Made by a program: the position numbers and the translations under genes. This document shows, piece by piece, positions 51,193 to 60,658 of a stretch of DNA of 64,000 bases. Source of the stretch: Duganella sp. Leaf126. GTDB lineage: Bacteria > Pseudomonadota > Gammaproteobacteria > Burkholderiales > Burkholderiaceae_D. Under the pieces are notes generated by a model. It was given only the letters and a program-made list of their open reading frames with translations. It searched no databases and was not told the DNA's origin. Location: the NCBI RefSeq assembly GCF_001423125.1, contig NZ_LMNW01000035.1:182841-246840 (forward strand). Reading direction: 5' to 3'. Each line of letters begins with the position of its first letter. The first letter of the stretch is position 1.

Positions 51193-52407
51193 TTACTGCT
51201 TGGCCGCAGGGGCTGCCGGGGCGGCTGGTGCAGCCGCTCCTGACTGCGCGGCGCCGGCCGCCGGCGCCTTGGCTGCCACGGCCGGTGCGCCCGGCTTGAC
51301 CTTCTGCAGACCTTCGACGATCACCTGGTCGCCATCGGCCAGGCCCGACTTCACGCGCCACTTGTCGCCGTAGGTGCCGGCGGTGGTCAGCACGCGCTGT
51401 TCGACCTTGCCGTCCTTGCCCAGCACCATGGCGGTGGCTTCACCCTTCTGGTTGCGGGTCACGCCCTGCTGCGGCACGGTGATGGCTTTTTCATCGACGC
51501 CCGATTCGATCACCGCGCGCACGAACATGCCGGGCAGCAGATGCTGTTTCGGGTTGGGGAAGATGGCGCGCAGCGTCACGTTGCCGGTGCCCTGGTCCAC
51601 CGAGACGTCGGAGAACTGCAGCTTGCCCGCTTCCGCATACTTGGTGCCATCGGCCAGCACCAGCGTGACCTTGGCCTGCCCCGCCTGTTTGAGACTGCCG
51701 TTTTCCATCTCGCGCTTCAGGCGCATCAGGTCTTCGCTCGACTGCGTCACGTCGACATACATCGGATCGAGCTGCTGCACCGTGGTCAGCGCGGTGGTCT
51801 GGTTGGCGGTGACCAGCGCACCGGGCGTCACGGTCGAACGGCTGATACGGCCGCTGATCGGCGCATACACATTGGTGTAGCGCAGGTTGATATTGGCTTC
51901 CTGCAGCGCGGCGGTGGCCGACTCCACGTCCGCCTGCGCCTGGGCGTCGGCAGCGACTGCATCCTCGTAATCCTGGCGGCTCACGCCTTCGATGGCCAGC
52001 AGCTCCTTGTAGCGCGACGCTTTCGGGCCGCTGGTCAGCAGGTTGGCCTTGGCCTTGGCCAGGGTGGCCTTGGCCGAGTTGACATTGGCCTGATAGATCG
52101 ACGGATCGATCTGGTACAGGGCGGTGCCGGCCTTGACGTCGGAGCCTTCGACAAACAGGCGTTTCTGGATCACGCCGTTGACCTGCGGGCGCACTTCAGC
52201 CACCTGGTAGGCGCTGGTGCGGCCCGGCAGTTCGGTCGTGATCTGCAGTGGTGCTTGCACCACCTTGTAGACGCCCACTTCCGCCACCTGCTGCGTGCGA
52301 GGTGCTTCGGTCGTGGATTTGGAGCAACCAGCCACCAGGGCGGTTGCAGTGATCAGGGCTGCGGCCCCGGCCGTCCGCAGGGACGGTTTGCAGAGAAAAG
52401 CTTCCAT
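51193..52407 (-). CDS. RND periplasmic adaptor (membrane fusion protein)
   Basis: 404 residues from ATG 52407. Lipobox LVAGCS (Cys28). TTELPGRTSAYQVAEVRPQV and the helical hairpin region (YQANVNSAKATLAKAKANL) are typical AcrA/MexA family text; the C-terminal tail is Ala/Pro-rich and low-complexity. First gene of the operon, 15 bp before the pump gene. Confidence 0.93.
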   Translation of the reverse strand: MEAFLCKPSLRTAGAAALITATALVAGCSKSTTEAPRTQQVAEVGVYKVVQAPLQITTELPGRTSAYQVAEVRPQVNGVIQKRLFVEGSDVKAGTALYQIDPSIYQANVNSAKATLAKAKANLLTSGPKASRYKELLAIEGVSRQDYEDAVAADAQAQADVESATAALQEANINLRYTNVYAPISGRISRSTVTPGALVTANQTTALTTVQQLDPMYVDVTQSSEDLMRLKREMENGSLKQAGQAKVTLVLADGTKYAEAGKLQFSDVSVDQGTGNVTLRAIFPNPKQHLLPGMFVRAVIESGVDEKAITVPQQGVTRNQKGEATAMVLGKDGKVEQRVLTTAGTYGDKWRVKSGLADGDQVIVEGLQKVKPGAPAVAAKAPAAGAAQSGAAAPAAPAAPAAKQ

Positions 52408-52456
52408 GTGGCGAGACTTTCTGAGGAGAGTACTGGGAGAAGGTAAACACATGCGA

Positions 52457-52476
52457 TAGAATGAACGATCATTCTA
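52457..52476 (-). promoter_or_regulatory. TetR operator in the efflux promoter
   Basis: Perfect inverted repeat TAGAATGA-ACGA-TCATTCTA. On the minus strand TTGACA (52481-52486) is followed, after 17-18 nt, by a weak -10 (CATTCT/ATTCTA), so the palindrome fills the spacer and -10. Repressor binding would block the pump operon. Confidence 0.75.
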
Positions 52477-52732
52477 ACTATGTCAAGCGCTTTGCAATTC
52501 CGCAGAGAAACATTTTGCGCCGCCTCAAGCAACCAGCGGAGACAGTCGGCTTGGGGTAAAATAATAAAATTACACGGTTTCAAGAAATCGTGCCGCGCCT
52601 GCAGCATCGCTCGTTTTATCCATGTCGCTGCGTGCAGCGTCGCAGTGTCACCTTGACGTTTTATGTTCAACGCTTCACGGTCATCCGCCGGCTGCTTCCG
52701 CAACGGCGCCAACGCCCAACCGGACCGCTTTC

Positions 52733-54241
52733 ATGGAACCACAAAACAGCAATACTTCCGAATTCCTGTCGAGCGGCGTGCCCGGTCTCGACGCCGTGCT
52801 CGGGGGCGGCCTGACGGCCGACCGCCTGTACCTGGTCGAGGGTGAACCCGGCACCGGCAAGACCACGCTGGCCCTGCAGTTCCTGCTCGCGGGCGTGCAG
52901 CGCGGCGAACACGTGCTCTACATCACCCTGGCGGAAACCGCGGTGGAGCTGCGCGCCGTAGCGCAAGCGCACGGCTGGGACATGGCCGGCATCCAGGTCG
53001 AGGAAATCATCCCCGGCGAAAACGCGCTTGACCCGGACCAGCAGTACACGATCTTCCACCCGGCCGAAATCGAAATGGGCACCACCACCCAGCACATCGT
53101 CAGCGCCATCGACAAGTGCCGGCCGCGCCGCGTGGTGCTCGATTCGCTGTCCGAGCTGCAGCTGCTGGCCGAAAATCCGCTGCGCTACCGGCGCCAGGTG
53201 CTGGCGCTCAAGCAGTACCTGGCCAGCCGCGCCTGCACCACCATCCTGCTCGACGACCGCACCGCGCTCTCCACCGACCTGCAGGTGCGCAGCGTGGCGC
53301 ACGCCGTGCTCACGCTCGAACGGGTCGAGCAGGCGTATGGCGCCGAGCGGCGCCGCATCCGCGTGGTCAAGTACCGCGGCGTCGCCTTCCACGGCGGCGC
53401 CCATGACTACCAGATCGTGCGCGGCGGCTTGCGCGTGTACCCGCGCCTGGTGGCGGCGGATTCGCGCGTGAGCAGCGCGCGGCGCCAGCTCTCGAGCGGA
53501 CTGTCCGCGCTCGACCAGCTGATCGGCGGCGGCCTGGAAGAAGGCATGAGCACCCTGATCACCGGCCCGTCCGGTACCGGCAAATCGTCGCTGGCCGCGC
53601 AGTTCGTGCACGCTGCCAGCCAGCGCGGCGACAAGAGCGCCATGTTCCTGTTCGAGGAGGCGCGCAACAACCTGCTCAACCGCTGCGCCAGCCTGGGCCT
53701 GGACCTGGACAGCGCCGAACGCGACGGCCTGCTCACCATCCAGCAGGTGGACCCGGCCGAACTGGCCCCGGGCCAGCTCACGCAGGCCGTGGTGCAGGCC
53801 GTCGAACGCGGGGTCAAGGTGCTGGTGATCGACAGCCTGAACGGCTACCTGAACGCCATGCCCGACGAACGCTTCATGACCACCTACCTGCACGAGATCC
53901 TCACCTACCTGGGCCAGCGCGGCGTGGTCAGCCTCATCGTCGGCGTCCAGCAGGGCATGATCGGCAGCGCCAACACGTCGTCGATCAATGCCAGCTACAT
54001 CGCCGACAACATCATCATGCTGCGTTACTTCGAGGCCGAGGGCGAGGTGCGGCAGGCGATTTCCGTGTTCAAGAAGCGCGGCAGCGCGCACGAGCGCACC
54101 ATCCGCCGCTTCCAGGTCGGCACGGACGGCATCACGGTGGGGCCGGTGCTGCGCGGCTTTCACGGCATCCTGACCGGTGTGCCCAGGTACGACAGCGACG
54201 CCATCGCGCCGGAGCAGCCGGCCGCCGACGAGCGGTCCTGA
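52733..54241 (+). CDS. KaiC-like dual P-loop ATPase
   Basis: 502 residues from ATG 52733. Two RecA/KaiC domains: Walker A GEPGTGKT (37-44) and GPSGTGKS (278-285), each preceded by the KaiC-type GLD..LGGGL and ALDQLIGGGL entry. Walker B-like VVLDSLSELQ and VLVIDSLNGY follow. It is a circadian-KaiC-like signalling ATPase; kaiA and kaiB are not visible, so a true clock is not supported. It lies 5 bp before the histidine kinase gene. Confidence 0.88.
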   Translation: MEPQNSNTSEFLSSGVPGLDAVLGGGLTADRLYLVEGEPGTGKTTLALQFLLAGVQRGEHVLYITLAETAVELRAVAQAHGWDMAGIQVEEIIPGENALDPDQQYTIFHPAEIEMGTTTQHIVSAIDKCRPRRVVLDSLSELQLLAENPLRYRRQVLALKQYLASRACTTILLDDRTALSTDLQVRSVAHAVLTLERVEQAYGAERRRIRVVKYRGVAFHGGAHDYQIVRGGLRVYPRLVAADSRVSSARRQLSSGLSALDQLIGGGLEEGMSTLITGPSGTGKSSLAAQFVHAASQRGDKSAMFLFEEARNNLLNRCASLGLDLDSAERDGLLTIQQVDPAELAPGQLTQAVVQAVERGVKVLVIDSLNGYLNAMPDERFMTTYLHEILTYLGQRGVVSLIVGVQQGMIGSANTSSINASYIADNIIMLRYFEAEGEVRQAISVFKKRGSAHERTIRRFQVGTDGITVGPVLRGFHGILTGVPRYDSDAIAPEQPAADERS

Positions 54242-54246
54242 AGCCG

Positions 54247-55782
54247 ATGGAAACGCGCATCCTGATCTACGCCCCCACCGGCCAGGACGGCCCGCTGGCT
54301 GCGCGCGTGCTGGCGCTGGCCAAGCTCGACAGCCATGTCTGCGCCACCCTGGCCGAGCTGGAACAGCAGGCCGCCGCCGGCGTGGGCGCCGTGCTCACGG
54401 TGGAGGAAGCGCTGACCGACGGCGGTTACCAGCTGCTGCACGCCATGGTAGCGCGGCAGCCCGACTGGTCCGACCTGCCGATCCTGCTGCTCACCCACCA
54501 CGGCGCCGATTCGCCCGTGGTGCGCAAGGCGGTGGCGGGCCTCGGCAACCTCACCCTGCTCGAACGGCCGGTGCGCACGCTGGCCCTGATCGCGGCGCTG
54601 CAAGCGACGCTGCGCGCCCGCCACAAGCAGTACCAGGTACGCGAAGCGGCGCGCCGCAAGGACGAATTCCTGGCCAGCCTCGGTCACGAACTGCGCAATC
54701 CGCTGGCGCCGATCCGCACCTCGGTGTCGCTGCTCACGCATATGTACCCGGACGCAGCGCCGGTGGCGCGCATCCGCGACGTCGTCGAGCGCCAGGTCAG
54801 GCTGCTCACGCGGCTGGTGGACGACCTGCTCGACGTGGCGCGCATCACGCGCGGCAAGATCAAGCTGCAACGCCAGCTGGTCAGCCTGCAGGCAGTGATG
54901 AACCACGTGAACGAGTTATGCGTGCAGGCGGCAACCGCCAAGCGCATCCACGTGGCGTGGCAGCTGCCGCTCACCGAGGTCATGCTGCATGCCGACTACG
55001 CGCGCATCGTGCAGATCTTCGCCAACATCCTCTCCAACGCCATCAAGTTCACGCCGCAGGGCGGCCAGGTGCTGGTGCGCGCCCACGTCGCGGACCGGGT
55101 GCTGGTGGTGTCGCTGCGCGACAGCGGCATCGGCCTGGAACCGGAGGCGCTGTCACGCATCTTCACCATGTTCGAGCAGAGTACGACGGTGGCCGGCCAG
55201 TTCACCAGCGGCCTGGGCATCGGCCTGACGCTGGCGCGCCAGTTCGCCGAGATGCATGGCGGCTCGGTGGACGTGACCAGCGAGGGCGTGGGCAAAGGCA
55301 GCGAGTTCACGGTGCGTCTGCCGGTCGTCCACGCCAGCGACGAGCGCGCGCCCCGGCCCCTCGCGGCGCCTGCACACAGCGGCGGCGCCGGCCAGCAGCG
55401 ACAAGTGCTGGTGGTGGACGACAACCACGACGCCGCCGACACCCTGGCCGCGCTGCTCGCAGCCGAAGGGTTTCACACGCGCGCCGTCTATGGCGGCGAG
55501 GAAGCGGTGGCAGCAGCGGCGCACGCCCGACCCGACATCGTCATCCTGGATCTCGGCATGCCGGGCATGGACGGCTACGACGCTGCGCGCGCGATCCGCC
55601 AGCAGCCGGGCGCCGCCGACATCCTGCTGATCGCCCTCACCGGCTGGGGCCAGAGCGACGCCCGCCGCCGCACGCTCGACGCCGGCTTCGACCACCACCT
55701 GGTCAAGCCGGTGGACCTGGAGCAGATCATCGCACTGGCGCGCACGCGCGACGACCGCACACAGGTGCAGGCGGCGCGCTGA
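54247..55782 (+). CDS. Hybrid histidine kinase partnered with KaiC-like ATPase
   Basis: 511 residues. Residues 1-125 look like a receiver-like domain without clear phospho-Asp. HisKA: FLASLGHELRNPLAP with His147. HATPase_c: N box NILSNAIKFTPQGG, G boxes DSGIGL and GLGIGLTLA. The C-terminal receiver has VVDDNHDAA and the phospho-Asp in VILDLGMPGMDG. It is cytoplasmic (no TM helices). Likely transfers the KaiC-like ATPase state into phosphorelay output. Confidence 0.9.
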   Translation: METRILIYAPTGQDGPLAARVLALAKLDSHVCATLAELEQQAAAGVGAVLTVEEALTDGGYQLLHAMVARQPDWSDLPILLLTHHGADSPVVRKAVAGLGNLTLLERPVRTLALIAALQATLRARHKQYQVREAARRKDEFLASLGHELRNPLAPIRTSVSLLTHMYPDAAPVARIRDVVERQVRLLTRLVDDLLDVARITRGKIKLQRQLVSLQAVMNHVNELCVQAATAKRIHVAWQLPLTEVMLHADYARIVQIFANILSNAIKFTPQGGQVLVRAHVADRVLVVSLRDSGIGLEPEALSRIFTMFEQSTTVAGQFTSGLGIGLTLARQFAEMHGGSVDVTSEGVGKGSEFTVRLPVVHASDERAPRPLAAPAHSGGAGQQRQVLVVDDNHDAADTLAALLAAEGFHTRAVYGGEEAVAAAAHARPDIVILDLGMPGMDGYDAARAIRQQPGAADILLIALTGWGQSDARRRTLDAGFDHHLVKPVDLEQIIALARTRDDRTQVQAAR

Positions 55783-55841
55783 AAATGCTTGACCCTTACG
55801 TGGCGTGATCCCCCAGAATGCATTGTCACCAAGGAGGATTC

Positions 55842-56744
55842 ATGAGACAGACTGTCAAACAGGTCGCCAAGGCCGCCGGCATCAGCGTGCGGGCGCTGCA
55901 TCATTACGACCAGATCGGCCTGCTGACGCCGGAAATCGGCGGTAACGGTTATCGCTACTACGGCGAGCAGGAATTGCTGCGACTGCAGCGCATCGTGTTC
56001 TACCGCGAACTGGGTATCAGCCTGGCGGAGATCGGCCGCATGCTCGACGACCCTGCTTTTGATACCCGCGCCGCGCTGCTCGACTTGCGCCAGCGAGTGG
56101 CTGACGACATCGCGCGCCGGCGCGATCTGGCCGGCACCATCGACCGCACGCTGGCGCTGCTCGACGCTGGCAAGCCACTCGATGCGCGGCGCCTGTTCGA
56201 CGGCGTGACGCTGGCCAGACAGGCAGAGTGGGAAGCGGAACTGGTGCAGCGCTACGGCCCGCCGGCGGCATCGGCAATCCGGCAATCGCAGCAAACGCTG
56301 GCGGCGCTCCCGTCGGCCGGCCTGCTCGACTTCAAGGCCGATATCGACGCCATCCACGCGCGCTTCGTGACCTTCATCGAACGCGGGCTGACGCCGGATG
56401 CGAACGAGGTACAGGCTGAAACGGCGCAGCACTATCGCTGGGTGTGCCGGTCGTGGCGGCCCGACGCCAGCGCCTATGCGGCGCTGGGCACGCTGTACAC
56501 GGAGCAAGCTGAGTTCGACGCCATGTTCGACGCGCTGCACCCGCAACTGGCGACCTTCCTGGCCGAGGCGATGGCGATCCATGCGCGGCAGGTACTCGCG
56601 CCCGCGCCGGCAACTGCGCCGCAGGACACGTCAGCCAGGTCGCCACAGCGCACGCCGAACAGGACGTCTTTGTCAGTGGCGCCGGCGTCGACATCGCCTG
56701 CCGCCTCAGCCGCCCCGACGGCACCGCCGCGGGCGCAGTGCTGA
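55842..56744 (+). CDS. MerR-family regulator with TipAS-like domain
   Basis: 300 residues behind AAGGAGG. MerR helix-turn-helix at 1-70 (VKQVAKAAGISVRALHHYDQ, then IGLLTPEIGGNGYRYY), a dimer coiled coil to about 125, and a TipAS-like ligand domain to about 250. The last about 40 residues are Ser/Pro/Thr low-complexity text that look like out-of-frame reading of the next gene, so the natural end was probably near residue 255. It overlaps the hydrolase frame. Confidence 0.75.
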   Translation: MRQTVKQVAKAAGISVRALHHYDQIGLLTPEIGGNGYRYYGEQELLRLQRIVFYRELGISLAEIGRMLDDPAFDTRAALLDLRQRVADDIARRRDLAGTIDRTLALLDAGKPLDARRLFDGVTLARQAEWEAELVQRYGPPAASAIRQSQQTLAALPSAGLLDFKADIDAIHARFVTFIERGLTPDANEVQAETAQHYRWVCRSWRPDASAYAALGTLYTEQAEFDAMFDALHPQLATFLAEAMAIHARQVLAPAPATAPQDTSARSPQRTPNRTSLSVAPASTSPAASAAPTAPPRAQC

Positions 56745-57478
56745 TCGTGCCCGGATCGCTGTTCAGCGATGTCGATGGCAATTATCCAACCATGAATATG
56801 CGGCCGCACGCCTACGCCGATCTGGCGCGCCAGCTCTGTGCACGCGGCTTTGCGGTCCTGCGCATGGCCAAGATCGGCCCCGGCACCGGCTCGCGCACTG
56901 TCGACGCAGCACTGGCTGCCACGCATACCGAATTTCTGACGCGGGTGGACGTGGCGGCAGCAGGCCTGACGCTGCTGCGCAGCTCCTTGGACACGCGGCC
57001 GGTCGTGGTTGCAGGTCATAGCGAGGGCGCGGTGGTGGCCTCGCTGCTGGCGGCCGGTGCCGAACCGGCCGCTATCGATGGCGTGGTGAGCCTGTCGGGA
57101 CCTGCGTTGACGATTTTCGGCATCATGCGTGCCCAGATCGCGGCCATGGCACCGCCGGACGCCCCGCCCGACCTGGCGCTGTTCGACCGCTCGGTGGCTG
57201 CAATCCGCACCGGCCAGACCTTGCCGGCCGAGGCGGCGGACGATCCGGGAACTGCCATGCTGGCCGCCATGCCGGCAGCGGCCCACGCCTACCTGCGTAG
57301 CGCCGACCGCGTCGACCCGGTGGTGGCGCTGGCCAGCGTGCGGCAGCCGGTGCTGATCGTACAGGGCGGGCGCGACGCCTCGGTACCGGTACACCACGCG
57401 GACGCACTGCGCGCGGCCCGCATGACGCTGCCAACACAAGTGGCACTGTTCCCCGCGCTGAACCACTTCTACAAGTAG
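56738..57478 (+). pseudogene. Alpha/beta hydrolase gene, probably damaged
   Basis: The 246 codons from GTG 56738 encode an alpha/beta-hydrolase: VVAGHSEGAVVASLL with the nucleophile Ser in GHSEG, QGGRDASVPVHHA with the late Asp, and ALNHF with the catalytic His. Coding text in the same frame begins about 35 codons before any start (HVSQVATAHAEQDVF) and goes on after TAG 57476-57478 (TPADLPPLQSMMLETESDA). So the start seems lost (now only inside the MerR end in another frame) and a premature stop cuts off the last helices. It could still make a shortened protein. Confidence 0.6.
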
Positions 57479-57575
57479 ACCCCGGCCGACCTGCCACCGC
57501 TGCAATCGATGATGCTGGAAACCGAGAGCGATGCCGCAGTCGCCGACGCGATCGCCGCCTGGGCGCTGCGGCTGC

Positions 57576-59492
57576 CTACTTCCAGTCGCCGCGCAAGGCC
57601 GCCACGTCCTGCCGCAAGCCCTCGGGCGTGACGTCCTGCGGCGCCACCGGTTTGCCGACCGCCAGCGCCAGCTTCGAGCGCAGGCCGGCGTGGAAGGCGC
57701 GGCCGAAGATGTTTTCCCTGTTCCGGCTCAGCAGGTGGGTCCACAGGCCGCGCAGCGCCATCGGGATCACCGGCACCGGCGAGCGCTCGACGATCTTGGC
57801 CACGCCGCCCTTGAACGCGTTGATCTCGCCGTCGCGCGTGAGCTGCCCTTCCGGGAAGATGCATACCAAGTCGCCCTCGTGCAGGGCCTGGGCGATATCG
57901 ACATAGGCCTTCTCCATCAGCCACGGATCTTCCTTGGCCGGCGCGATCGGGATCGCGCGCGCGGTGCGGAAAATCCAGCCCAGCAGCGGTGTCTTGAAAA
58001 TCCGGTGGTCCATCACGAAGCGGATCGGGCGCGGCGCGACGGCGCCGATCACGATCGCATCGACATAGCTGACGTGGTTACAGACCAGCACTGCCGCGCC
58101 CTCGCGCGGAATGCGGTCGGCGTCCACCGTGTGCACGCGGTGCACGGTGTGGATCAGCAGCCAGGCCAGGAAACGCATCAGGAACTCCGGCACCAGCGAG
58201 AAGATGTAGACCGCCACCACTGCATTGAGCAGCGCCGTCACCAGGAACAGCTGCGGGATCGTCAGGCCCTGCCCCAGCAGCACGATGGCCATGCCGGACG
58301 CCGCCACCATGAACAGCGCGTTCAAAATGTTCATGCCGGCGATGGTGCGCGAAAGATGGGCCGGGTCGGCGCGCAGCTGGATCAGCGCGAACAGCGGCAC
58401 GATGAAGAAGCCGCCGAACATGCCGATCATCAAAAAGTCGAACAGGATGCGCCAGATGCCGGGTTGCGCCAGCACGGTCATGATGCCGGCCGCTGCCTGG
58501 GCAGCGCCAGCGCCGCCGACGAAGGCATCGCTGGCGAAATACAGGTCGGCGCCGAAGACGGTCAGTCCGATCGAGCCGAACGGCACCAGGCCGATCTCCA
58601 CCTTGGCGCCGGACAGCCGCTCGCACAGCAGCGAGCCCGATCCCACGCCCAGCGAAAACACGGTCAGCAGCAGCACGAAGGCGCCGTGGCCGCCGTGCAG
58701 GTAATCCTTGGCAAACACCGGCAATTGCGCCAGCAGCACGGCGCCGTAAAACCAGAACCACGAGTTGCCCAGCATCGACTGGAACACGACCCGGTTCTTG
58801 CTTGAATACCGCAGGTTGCGCAGCGACTCGCCGACAAAATTCCAGCTGACCTTGAGCGTGGGCATGGGCGCCGGCGACGCCGGAATCCGGTAGCTGGCCA
58901 GCAAGCCGATCAGCGCCACGAGAATCGTCGCGCCCGCTTCGAAATACAGGCCGTGCGGCTGCATGACCACCAGCAGCGCGCCGAGGATTTCGCCGGCCAG
59001 GATGCCGACAAAAGTGCCCATCTCGGTCACGCCATTGCCGCCGATCAGTTCTTCCTTGCCCAGGTGCTGCGGCAGGTAGGCATACTTGACCGGGCCGAAC
59101 AGCGTGGAATGGATGCCCATGCCCACCACGGCAGCAACGAGCAGCCACAGGTGATGGGTTATCCAGCCTATGCCGGCCACGCTCATGATGGCCACTTCCA
59201 GCCATTTGACGCAGCGCGTCATGCCCGCCTTGTCGAACTTGTCGGCCAGCTGGCCGGCGGTGGCGGAGAACAGCACATAAGGCAGGATGAACAGGCCCGG
59301 AATCAGGTTGGTGACCAGCGACGGCGCCAGCGTGGTCCAGCTCAGGGCGTCGAAGGTGATGACGACGACCAGCGCGGTCTTGAACAGGTTATCGTTGAAT
59401 GCGCCGAGAAACTGGGTCCAGAAAAAGGGGGCGAAGCGGCGCTGCTTCAGCAGCGAAAACTGGTTAGGCTGGCTCGGGGGGGACTGGCTCAT
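57576..59492 (-). CDS. MFS (LplT-like) - PlsC acyltransferase fusion
   Basis: 638 residues. 1-about 420: 12-helix MFS carrier of the lysophospholipid transporter type (WTQFLGAFNDNLFKTALV start). About 440-638: PlsC domain with NHVSYVD (the HX4D motif) and FPEGQLT. It should bring lysophospholipids in and re-acylate them; in Aas-type systems a third acyl-ACP ligase part is needed, which is not seen here. No close partner gene. Confidence 0.88.
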   Translation of the reverse strand: MSQSPPSQPNQFSLLKQRRFAPFFWTQFLGAFNDNLFKTALVVVITFDALSWTTLAPSLVTNLIPGLFILPYVLFSATAGQLADKFDKAGMTRCVKWLEVAIMSVAGIGWITHHLWLLVAAVVGMGIHSTLFGPVKYAYLPQHLGKEELIGGNGVTEMGTFVGILAGEILGALLVVMQPHGLYFEAGATILVALIGLLASYRIPASPAPMPTLKVSWNFVGESLRNLRYSSKNRVVFQSMLGNSWFWFYGAVLLAQLPVFAKDYLHGGHGAFVLLLTVFSLGVGSGSLLCERLSGAKVEIGLVPFGSIGLTVFGADLYFASDAFVGGAGAAQAAAGIMTVLAQPGIWRILFDFLMIGMFGGFFIVPLFALIQLRADPAHLSRTIAGMNILNALFMVAASGMAIVLLGQGLTIPQLFLVTALLNAVVAVYIFSLVPEFLMRFLAWLLIHTVHRVHTVDADRIPREGAAVLVCNHVSYVDAIVIGAVAPRPIRFVMDHRIFKTPLLGWIFRTARAIPIAPAKEDPWLMEKAYVDIAQALHEGDLVCIFPEGQLTRDGEINAFKGGVAKIVERSPVPVIPMALRGLWTHLLSRNRENIFGRAFHAGLRSKLALAVGKPVAPQDVTPEGLRQDVAALRGDWK

Positions 59493-59676
59493 TCGCGCGG
59501 ATCCGTTCTCATGGTTTCCAGGGTGAACGGATTATACCCGCAGGCAGCAAGCCCGCTGTGACCTGACGCTCGGCATGGCGCGACGACCACGTGCGCGCCC
59601 GCAGTCAGCCAGCAAAATCAGCCAAAACGGGGCGATGCGGCCAACCCGCCTCGCCCCGTTTGCCCCGCGGCCAGCC

Positions 59677-59970
59677 TCAGGCCTTGAGCAGCTTGCCCCG
59701 CTGCCGCAGCAGCCCGATGCACGGTGCCGCCAGCAGGACCGGCGCCATGCCGGCCGCCACCAGGGCAATAGCGGCCCACCAGCCGTAGCCGGCAGCAGCG
59801 CTGACCAGCGCGCCGGTGGTCAGCGGTACCGCGAGAAAGCGTAGGAAGTGCGCGCGCGCCTTGGCGGCAGGCCACAGCTGCTGGCGCGGTGCGGCCAGGA
59901 CCAGGCACAGCGCCGCCAGCGCGGCCACCAGCACGCAGTTGAGCATCGATGAGATTTCCGTGTTTGCCAT
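59677..59970 (-). CDS. Small Fur-regulated membrane protein
   Basis: 97 residues, three to four hydrophobic helices (MLNCVLVAALAALCLVLAA at the start). It resembles in size and style the DUF3325-like proteins of iron-uptake operons, but likeness is weak. A perfect Fur-box-like palindrome lies 24 bp upstream of its start, so expression should rise under iron limitation. No siderophore receptor gene is visible. Confidence 0.55.
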   Translation of the reverse strand: MANTEISSMLNCVLVAALAALCLVLAAPRQQLWPAAKARAHFLRFLAVPLTTGALVSAAAGYGWWAAIALVAAGMAPVLLAAPCIGLLRQRGKLLKA

Positions 59971-59993
59971 GATGTCGCTCTCCGTTTACCATC

Positions 59994-60012
59994 AATGAGA
60001 ATAATTCTCATT
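59994..60012. promoter_or_regulatory. Fur box
   Basis: AATGAGAAT-A-ATTCTCATT, a perfect 19-bp palindrome close to the Fur consensus (GATAATGATAATCATTATC). It lies just upstream of the 59677-59970 gene. Confidence 0.8.
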
Positions 60013-60106
60013 CATTTTATAGTATGCGCGTCTGGCGTGCATGGCAAGCGGTGGTTGGCGCCAGGGTCTGGCAGCTAACATTCGGTGACGGCGAAAGCGA
60101 CGGGCG

Positions 60107-60138
60107 AAAAAAAACCGGACCTGGTGACAGGTCCGGTT
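60107..60138 (-). terminator. Terminator after nusB
   Basis: AACCGGACCTG and CAGGTCCGGTT (11-bp stem, 4-nt loop) followed on the minus strand by eight T. It ends the ribBA-ribH-nusB operon. Confidence 0.9.
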
Positions 60139-60161
60139 CGTCGACGCGTTTGCCGATGCGG

Positions 60162-60632
60162 TCAGCGCTTCTTGTCGCCTGCCACTTCGTCGGGACGCAG
60201 CTTGGGCGCCAGCTTGTCCAGTACGCCGTTGACGTACTTGTGACCGTCGATACCGCCGAACGACTTGGTCAGCTCGACCGCCTCGTTGATGACCACGCGG
60301 TAAGGGATCTCGAGGTTGTTCTTCAGCTCGTACGCACCGATCAGCAGCACGGCGTGTTCGATCGGCGACAGCTCTTCGATACCGCGATCGACCAGCGGTG
60401 CAAACGTCTCGCGCAGGGCCACCGAATCCTGGATCGCACCGTACAGCAGCTTGGTGAAATGCTCGGCATCGGCCTTGTCGAAACCGTGGGCGGCGCGGAT
60501 GTTGTTGACGACCGTCGCAGCGGGTTCGTTGTTCAGCAGCCACTGGTACAGGCCCTGCAGCGCGAACTCGCGCGCGCGGTGGCGCGGGGTGCGGTTCTTG
60601 CTGGGATTGGCGTGTTGGCTTTTATCTGTCAT
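60162..60632 (-). CDS. nusB: Transcription antitermination factor NusB
   Basis: 156 residues. RHRAREFALQGLYQWLLN is the conserved N-terminal NusB block, and the end has SFGGIDGHKYVNGVLDKLA. It binds boxA RNA with NusE for rRNA antitermination. ATG 60632 (AGG upstream) fits better than 60647, which has no site. Directly follows ribH, the common beta-proteobacterial order. Confidence 0.93.
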   Translation of the reverse strand: MTDKSQHANPSKNRTPRHRAREFALQGLYQWLLNNEPAATVVNNIRAAHGFDKADAEHFTKLLYGAIQDSVALRETFAPLVDRGIEELSPIEHAVLLIGAYELKNNLEIPYRVVINEAVELTKSFGGIDGHKYVNGVLDKLAPKLRPDEVAGDKKR

Positions 60633-60658
60633 GGGATTACCTGTCATAAAAGAGCGAC

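Noticed and set aside
49255..51243. 662-codon plus-strand frame opposite the RND pump
   Set aside because: His/Arg/Asp-rich text without domains, exactly antisense to a sure 1046-aa gene; a GC-rich shadow.
52733..55782. True circadian clock operon
   Set aside because: No kaiA or kaiB nearby; KaiC-like ATPases with kinases are common in bacteria without clocks.
54177..55808. 543-codon frame overlapping the histidine kinase
   Set aside because: Out-of-frame reading of the kinase, Arg/Gly/Ala-rich, no motifs.
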